Source: an uncultured Phascolarctobacterium sp.
GTDB taxonomy: Bacteria; Bacillota; Negativicutes; Acidaminococcales; Acidaminococcaceae
Assembly: GCA_900551335.1 (NCBI GenBank)
Contig: URVO01000036.1
Span: 1 to 9,630 of the forward strand
Length of the DNA stretch: 9,630 nucleotides
Reading direction: 5' to 3'
Below are positions 5,544-9,630 of this stretch, piece by piece. A model generated the notes under the pieces. It searched no databases. It was given only the letters and a program-made list of their open reading frames with translations, and was not told where the DNA came from. Each line of letters opens with the position of its first letter. Within the stretch, counting starts at the first letter, position 1. Made by a program: the position numbers and the translations under genes.

Positions 5544-6371
5544 TTATCCTTTCACGCCCGACTGCATAAATGTGTTGATAATAAAACGCTGGCAGAAGCC
5601 GTACAGCACCAGCGGAGGCAAGCTTGTCAGCGTAGCCACAGCCATCGCCACGCCCCATTCACTGCCACCCTCGGCACTGATAAACATCTGCAGGGCCAGC
5701 GGCAGCGTCAGATTTGCCTTATCCTGCAAAATCAGCAGCGGCCAAAAATATTCATTCCAGCTGTTGATAAAAAACAAAATGCTGATTGCCAGCACCGACG
5801 GCTTAATCAACGGCAAAATAACCTTACATAAAACCTGATGCGGCTTAGCACCGTCGAGCACAGCAGCCTCCAGCAGCGGCTTAGGGATGCTGCGCATCGT
5901 CTGGCGCATGAGGAAAATGCCCATGCCGTCGACAAGTCCCGTCAGCATAACGCCATACGGCGTATCGAGCAGCCCCAGCTTGGACATCAGCAGATAGTTC
6001 GGCATAATCAATACGGTAATCGGAATAAAGAAGGTCAGCAGCATACCGTTAAACACTGCTTCCTTGTATTTAAAGTTATAATAAACAAAGGCAAAGGCCG
6101 CCAGCACGCTCGTCGCAGCCTTGCTGATGGTCACCACACTGGCAATATAAAAGGTGTTCCAAATATAGGTCAGCAGAGGGAAGTTTTCCAGCACCGTCGT
6201 GTAGTTGGCAAACGTCGGCGGGAACGGCAGCGGATTCATCGTCGATTCAAAAACCTGGTTCAAATCCTTCAGCGAGGTCGACAGCATAAAAATAATCGGC
6301 CACAGCATCAGAAAAACTGCCAGCAGCAGCAGCATATGCCAATACCATTCGTCACACAGCTTAGTTTTCAT
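5544..6371 (-). CDS. carbohydrate ABC transporter permease (MalG/UgpE type)
   Basis: A 275-residue inner-membrane permease with about six predicted membrane segments. The first is at about residues 12-31 and the last at about 245-262. The cytoplasmic EAA loop that docks on the ATPase is at 168-190 (EAAVLDGA ... ILPLIKP). NSWNEYFWPL (203-212) is a hallmark of the MalG/UgpE branch. It pairs with the permease encoded just upstream. The start codon overlaps the end of that gene by 11 bases, with AAGGTG a few bases before it, so translation of the two subunits is probably coupled. Confidence 0.93.
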   Translation of the reverse strand: MKTKLCDEWYWHMLLLLAVFLMLWPIIFMLSTSLKDLNQVFESTMNPLPFPPTFANYTTVLENFPLLTYIWNTFYIASVVTISKAATSVLAAFAFVYYNFKYKEAVFNGMLLTFFIPITVLIMPNYLLMSKLGLLDTPYGVMLTGLVDGMGIFLMRQTMRSIPKPLLEAAVLDGAKPHQVLCKVILPLIKPSVLAISILFFINSWNEYFWPLLILQDKANLTLPLALQMFISAEGGSEWGVAMAVATLTSLPPLVLYGFCQRFIINTFMQSGVKG

Positions 6372-7239
6372 AGTACACCTTCTTTTCCAGATATTTGTTT
6401 TTCACAAACAGGAAGACCAGATAGCAGACCATCGTAATGACTGCATAGGCAGCACTCTCGCCGGCCTTGAAGAAGGTGAAGGCGTATTGGTAGATGATAT
6501 AGACAAGGTTGCTGCTGCCCTGGTCAGGACCGCCCTGCGTCAGCATATTCACCGGCACCAGCACATATTGCAGGCCAAAGACAACAGTAATCGTAAACAC
6601 ATAAATCGCTGTTGACGAGGTCATCGGCAGAATTATTTTTTTGAAAATAACCCAGTTCGAAGCGTTCTCCAGCTTCGCTGCCTCGATCATCTCCTTCGGC
6701 ACTGCCACCATAGCTGCCAGCATAACGATGAGATTATAGCCGAAAACCTTCCAGCCGATAATCGTGCAGATGGCAAATATAACAAGATAGTTTTCCTTAA
6801 ACCAGCGCGGCGAAGCAATATCAAAGCCGCTCAGGATGATGTTTATCGGTCCGGCCAGCGGATTATAAATCCACAAAAAGAGGATGCTTGCCACGGCCAG
6901 CGACAGCGTTGACGGCAGAAACAGCGCACTGCGGTAGAACGCCGTCCATCTGTGCACCAGCTGCCCCAGCACGAAGGAATAAAGATATGGCAGCACAAAA
7001 TTCAGCACCAGCATAATTGCTACAAACAAAGCCGTGTTGAGCAAAATCTTGCCCAGCTCGGCAGAAGCAAAAATCGTGGTGAAGTTCGCCAGTCCTACAA
7101 ACTTTTGCGTCGGACTGATCATGTTCCAGGAAAAAACACTGAGATAAATATTCTGCAGCAGCGGCCAGTAATAGAACAAAAGGAAGGGGATTGCCGCAGG
7201 CAGCAGATAAAAAATTACTTGACGATTATTTTTAGACAT
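6361..7239 (-). CDS. carbohydrate ABC transporter permease (MalF/UgpA type)
   Basis: A 292-residue inner-membrane permease, the short form without the extra periplasmic loop of enteric MalF. Hydrophobic segments lie at about residues 8-30, 66-92, 104-125, 150-180, 211-230 and 264-280. The EAA loop is at 186-206 (EAAKLENASNW ... ILPM), where LENA replaces the usual DGA. NMLTQGGPDQGS (231-242) is a conserved family element near the end. AAAGGAG stands 6 bases before the ATG at 7239. It is the first permease after the binding protein gene and is separated from it by a hairpin that may lower its expression. Confidence 0.93.
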   Translation of the reverse strand: MSKNNRQVIFYLLPAAIPFLLFYYWPLLQNIYLSVFSWNMISPTQKFVGLANFTTIFASAELGKILLNTALFVAIMLVLNFVLPYLYSFVLGQLVHRWTAFYRSALFLPSTLSLAVASILFLWIYNPLAGPINIILSGFDIASPRWFKENYLVIFAICTIIGWKVFGYNLIVMLAAMVAVPKEMIEAAKLENASNWVIFKKIILPMTSSTAIYVFTITVVFGLQYVLVPVNMLTQGGPDQGSSNLVYIIYQYAFTFFKAGESAAYAVITMVCYLVFLFVKNKYLEKKVYYEN

Positions 7240-7256
7240 GCTTGGCTCCTTTGATT

Positions 7257-7288
7257 AAAAAGAGCTGCCGCGTTAGCGACAGCTCTTT
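7257..7288 (-). terminator. intercistronic hairpin, probable partial terminator
   Basis: On the minus strand AAAGAGCTGTCGC (7288-7276), loop TAAC, GCGGCAGCTCTTT (7271-7259) form a 13-bp stem with one G-U pair, followed by five U in all. It lies between the binding protein stop (7303) and the permease ribosome binding site. Such hairpins commonly give more binding protein than permease by partial termination and by protecting the upstream mRNA end. Confidence 0.7.
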
Positions 7289-7302
7289 GTCGTGTTCAGC
7301 TA

Positions 7303-8601
7303 TTACAGTAATTTGTTAATCTTTTCCGCAGTCTGATGCAGTGCGTCCTGTGCGCTCATCTTGCCGCTCAGGATGATGTCGCGTGCATCAATCAGGAGCT
7401 GCTCTGCCTGCAGGCCGTTAGCACCCGGGAAGCTTGCCCATTTGGTAACCTTGGTCATTTCCTGCAAAGCCATCTTGATGTTGGGGTTTTCGTCAGCCAG
7501 CTTCTTGAAGCCCTGCGGGTCATCAGCTACGCCCTTACGAGGCGGCAGATAACCGGTACCGGTGCTCCATTTTGCCAGGCTTTGCGGAGACTCCAGATAT
7601 TTGATAAACTCAACTGCAGCCTTTTGCTTTTCAGCATCCTTGGAGAATACCATGAGGAAGTTGCCGCCAGCAGGAATTTTTGTCGGTTTGCTGCCAAACG
7701 CAGGGAACGGAGCAGCCATAACTTTAAATTTAGCACCCTTTTCAAAGTTAGCACGTTTGCCGATGGTGGTGCAGACCATGCCCAGCTTGCCGCTCAGGTA
7801 AGCCTGGAAGCCTTCCTCGTTGGTAGCATGCAGACCGCTGCCATCTTTAACCATGTCGGCAATCAGCTGATAAGCTGCTGCAGATTCCGGTGTATCAAAG
7901 CCAGCCTGCACCTTGCCGTTAACCTTGGTCAGCATCTGGCCGCCATTGGATTCGATAAGTGCCTGCTGCGTCCAGTTATCAGCATACTCCTGCATGAAGA
8001 AGCCCATGTCGCCGGTTTTTTCTTTAATCTGTTTAGCTGCTGCTGCCACCTCATCCCAGGTTTTGGGCGGATTTTGCGGATCAAGACCAGCCTTCGTGAA
8101 GATTTCCGGGTTATAGAACAGCACCGGTACGCTTACGGAATACGGCAGGCCAATCTGCTTGCCGTCCTCAGTCTGTGCCAGCTGCAGCACGTTCGGCAGA
8201 TAATTGTCCTGCATAAAGTTAGCGTCGCCTGCTGTCTTGAAGGCTTCGTTCAAATCGGTGTATTTGAAGTTTTCAGCAGCATAGTTCAGGTAAGAATAGC
8301 CCATTTGTACTACATCAGGGTTCTTGCCGGAGGCCATAGCTGCCTGCAGGTTCTGCGTCAGTCCCTTGTACATATCAGGATTATATTTTTCCACAACCTC
8401 GATATTCGGGTGAGTTTTATTAAAATCAGCTACCAGCTCCTTAACGGTTGCACCGCCGAAGCTTTCGGCAGCTACATGCCAATATTCAATCTGCACCTTC
8501 TTGCCGGAATCAGCGGTTTTTTTATCGCTGCCACAGCCAACCATAGCCGTGGTTGCCAGCAGAGAGATCATCGCTGCTGCCAAAACTTTTTTGAATTTCA
8601 T
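7303..8601 (-). CDS. ABC transporter solute-binding lipoprotein, family 1 (UgpB/MalE-like, COG1653 type)
   Basis: A 432-residue extracytoplasmic binding protein. It has a lipoprotein signal (MKFKK, a hydrophobic stretch, then AMVGC) with Cys23 as the lipidated residue, followed by a polar linker. The mature part begins with VQIEYWHVAAESFGG (36-50) and continues through DFNKTHPNIEVV (59-70) and AAMASGKNPDVVQM (87-100). This is the usual N-terminal pattern of family 1 sugar and glycerol-3-phosphate binding proteins. It captures the solute outside the membrane for the two permeases encoded next. GGAGG (8615-8611) stands 9 bases before the ATG at 8601. The ligand could be an oligosaccharide, a sugar alcohol or a phosphodiester. 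The closest feel is UgpB-like, but I do not claim glycerol-3-phosphate. Confidence 0.92.
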   Translation of the reverse strand: MKFKKVLAAAMISLLATTAMVGCGSDKKTADSGKKVQIEYWHVAAESFGGATVKELVADFNKTHPNIEVVEKYNPDMYKGLTQNLQAAMASGKNPDVVQMGYSYLNYAAENFKYTDLNEAFKTAGDANFMQDNYLPNVLQLAQTEDGKQIGLPYSVSVPVLFYNPEIFTKAGLDPQNPPKTWDEVAAAAKQIKEKTGDMGFFMQEYADNWTQQALIESNGGQMLTKVNGKVQAGFDTPESAAAYQLIADMVKDGSGLHATNEEGFQAYLSGKLGMVCTTIGKRANFEKGAKFKVMAAPFPAFGSKPTKIPAGGNFLMVFSKDAEKQKAAVEFIKYLESPQSLAKWSTGTGYLPPRKGVADDPQGFKKLADENPNIKMALQEMTKVTKWASFPGANGLQAEQLLIDARDIILSGKMSAQDALHQTAEKINKLL

Positions 8602-8733
8602 TACTTCATTCCTCCGTTTGTTTTCACAAATATAAAAATTTCTTGTTGTCTTGCTCTACAACTTGCCTTAATTGTAACGGATAAATGTTAAATCCACGTC
8701 GGCTGGCAGTTAAATGCATGTAAAAAAGAGCGC
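8602..8733 (-). promoter_or_regulatory. leader and upstream region of the transporter operon
   Basis: No convincing promoter with both hexamers was found, although one is expected after the terminator at 8734-8766. TACAAT at 8676-8671 is the best -10 but has no -35 at 16-18 bases. It begins a TACAA-n10-TTGTA inverted repeat, which could be an operator. TATATT at 8634-8629 also lacks a -35. The operon may need an activator. Confidence 0.3.
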
Positions 8734-8766
8734 AAAAAAAGAAGGCTGCGCCAACGTCAGCCTTCT
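8734..8766 (-). terminator. strong intrinsic terminator after the DUF3791 gene
   Basis: On the minus strand AGAAGGCTG (8766-8758), a 9-base loop and CAGCCTTCT (8748-8740) form a perfect 9-bp stem followed by six more T (8739-8734). It lies 11 bases past the DUF3791 stop codon and separates this module from the transporter operon. Confidence 0.88.
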
Positions 8767-8776
8767 ACTAATTCCG

Positions 8777-9025
8777 TCAGGCACATGCAGCCTGCTTTTT
8801 CTCTTTCTCCGTGAAATACATATCTGCAATATAGCCCGCCGGTTCTGCCCAAAGAGCATTTTCAGTATTTTGTAATGTAGTATAGGTAGCCGAAGCATAA
8901 AATGCATCTACTGCATCGCCAAACGATAAATTACTTCTTTTTTGAATCTCATTAACAACATCTCTAATAAGCAAGCAGATAACCATCGTAATATCCTGTC
9001 CGTTAAACGTGTAAATTGGTTCCAT
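8777..9025 (-). CDS. DUF3791 domain protein, probable partner of DUF3990 (antitoxin-like)
   Basis: An 82-residue protein matching the DUF3791 pattern: an N-terminal hydrophobic helix (DITMVICLLIRDVV, 11-24), then FGDAVDAFYAS (35-45), Y..L at 48-51, LWAEPAGYIADMYF (58-71) and a charged tail. There is no signal peptide. The gene overlaps the DUF3990 gene by 23 bases, so the two are translated together. DUF3791 genes are commonly found beside DUF3990 genes, and by position and size this is a likely antitoxin or partner, though that is not proven here. ATG at 9025 is chosen since AAAGG (9039-9035) lies 9 bases upstream; the ATG at 9034 directly abuts it. Confidence 0.75.
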   Translation of the reverse strand: MEPIYTFNGQDITMVICLLIRDVVNEIQKRSNLSFGDAVDAFYASATYTTLQNTENALWAEPAGYIADMYFTEKEKKQAACA

Positions 9026-9626
9026 GATATTCATCCTTTCCCACGAACTGTAAAAAACTTAAAGCTTTTTCTGTATGCAAAGAAATTTGATTATTTACTT
9101 TTGCATACCTAAGCCGCTTAATCGCTTCTTCTGCATTAATAACACCCATTACATATAACTGCACTGTCATCATCGTATTATCATCAGCTACCGGTCCAAT
9201 AACAACATCATAATTATGTTGTGTACCACCATCAAACCTATTCTTCTTGATAAACTCCAGCCATTCTACAGTCAAGCCATCAAACCTCTTGATTCGTAAA
9301 TCAGCATCATCAATAAAACAATATTTGTAAACATAGTATCTTTGCATATGGCTACGTAACGCCAAACGATAAGCCCATTGTTGTGCTTGTTCTTCAAGAA
9401 TCGTCGTATAAAACCCCTTACCAAAATCCCGACGGTCATGGGACTTGCTCAAATCTATCTTTTTAAAATTATAAGTAGTACCATGATATACAAACAACGA
9501 CTTATCATTATCCTTGATAACATTATCCACAAACTCGAATACTTCTTGTAAACTTACCTGATGAAGATACTCGTGTTGTAGCATGATATTTTCTAAAATA
9601 TGATTCTCATGAAAAGTATTTTGCAC
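9003..9626 (-). CDS. DUF3990 ADP-ribosyltransferase-like protein (probable toxin), start uncertain
   Basis: A reading frame of 207 residues from a GTG at 9626. Residues 45-195 match DUF3990: FVYHGT (45-50), DFGKGFYTT (67-75), a run rich in Trp and Ala (QQWAYRLA), EWLEFIKKNR (121-130), YDVVIGPVADD (139-149) and NNQISLHTEKAL (178-189). This family belongs to the ADP-ribosyltransferase superfamily; His48, Tyr73 and Gln180 would be the H-Y-Q/E type triad. It would use NAD to modify a target that is not known. The family usually starts near the YHG motif, so 40 or more extra N-terminal residues are unusual. The GTG lies within an AGAGGTG run four bases from the window end, and the internal ATG at 9584 lacks a ribosome binding site, so the true start may lie outside the window. 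The gene is clearly AT-rich compared with the transporter genes. Confidence 0.78.
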   Translation of the reverse strand: MQNTFHENHILENIMLQHEYLHQVSLQEVFEFVDNVIKDNDKSLFVYHGTTYNFKKIDLSKSHDRRDFGKGFYTTILEEQAQQWAYRLALRSHMQRYYVYKYCFIDDADLRIKRFDGLTVEWLEFIKKNRFDGGTQHNYDVVIGPVADDNTMMTVQLYVMGVINAEEAIKRLRYAKVNNQISLHTEKALSFLQFVGKDEYHGTNLHV

Positions 9627-9630
9627 CTCT

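Noticed and set aside
8601..8609. Two-codon upstream frame ATG-AAG-TAATG before the binding protein start
   Set aside because: Its ATG stands only one base from GGAGG, too close for initiation, while the true start is ideally spaced; probably coincidence.
8619..8632. TTTGT-n4-ACAAA repeat before the binding protein gene, with a similar copy near 347-360
   Set aside because: It resembles a Rex half site, but it is short and AT-rich and the full Rex dyad is absent; the two copies are probably chance.
7336..8691. Long plus-strand open frame of 451 codons opposite the binding protein gene
   Set aside because: It is antisense to a gene with a clear family match, signal peptide and ribosome binding site; it is a shadow frame of that gene.
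8710..8907. 65-codon minus-strand frame after the toxin module
   Set aside because: It overlaps the DUF3791 gene in another frame and runs through the terminator hairpin.
1..9630. CRISPR arrays, insertion sequences, tRNA or rRNA genes
   Set aside because: No regularly spaced repeats, transposase genes with terminal repeats, or recognisable tRNA or rRNA sequences were seen.

Overview
Every protein gene in this window lies on the minus strand, so it reads from right to left. The organism looks like an anaerobic Bacillota, possibly a Negativicute. The basis is strong Shine-Dalgarno sites, sigma-A type promoters, a [FeFe]-hydrogenase-related protein with DRTGG partners, a cobalamin riboswitch and a DUF3791/DUF3990 pair. 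No rRNA or housekeeping marker is present, so this placement is an inference.

Right edge (8734-9630): an AT-rich pair of overlapping genes encodes a DUF3990 ADP-ribosyltransferase-like protein (its start may lie beyond the window) and a small DUF3791 protein. This is a probable toxin-antitoxin-like module and it ends in a strong terminator.

Centre right (3592-8601): a carbohydrate-type ABC importer operon in the order lipoprotein binding protein, two permeases, MalK/UgpC-type ATPase, then a TIM-barrel sugar isomerase/epimerase-like enzyme. A hairpin between the binding protein and the first permease probably sets their expression ratio. The operon would import a sugar or sugar-phosphate-like solute and pass it to the isomerase; the substrate cannot be read from sequence.

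Centre (3040-3591): a gene-free stretch of about 550 bases carries a full-consensus promoter, a cobalamin-riboswitch-like aptamer, an intrinsic terminator, further hairpins and a second strong terminator. No convincing gene lies between the two terminators and the next operon has its own promoter. The riboswitch therefore seems to control a noncoding RNA rather than a coding gene. This is the most interesting part of the window.

Left (390-2934): a tightly packed four-gene operon encodes DRTGG-like protein, HATPase (anti-sigma-factor type), a [FeFe]-hydrogenase-like iron-sulfur protein with an altered active site, and a second DRTGG-like protein. It has a promoter overlapped by a dyad. It looks like a redox or H2 sensing and signalling unit rather than a catalytic hydrogenase.

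Far left (1-389): AT-rich intergenic DNA with weak leftward promoter candidates and no gene seen.
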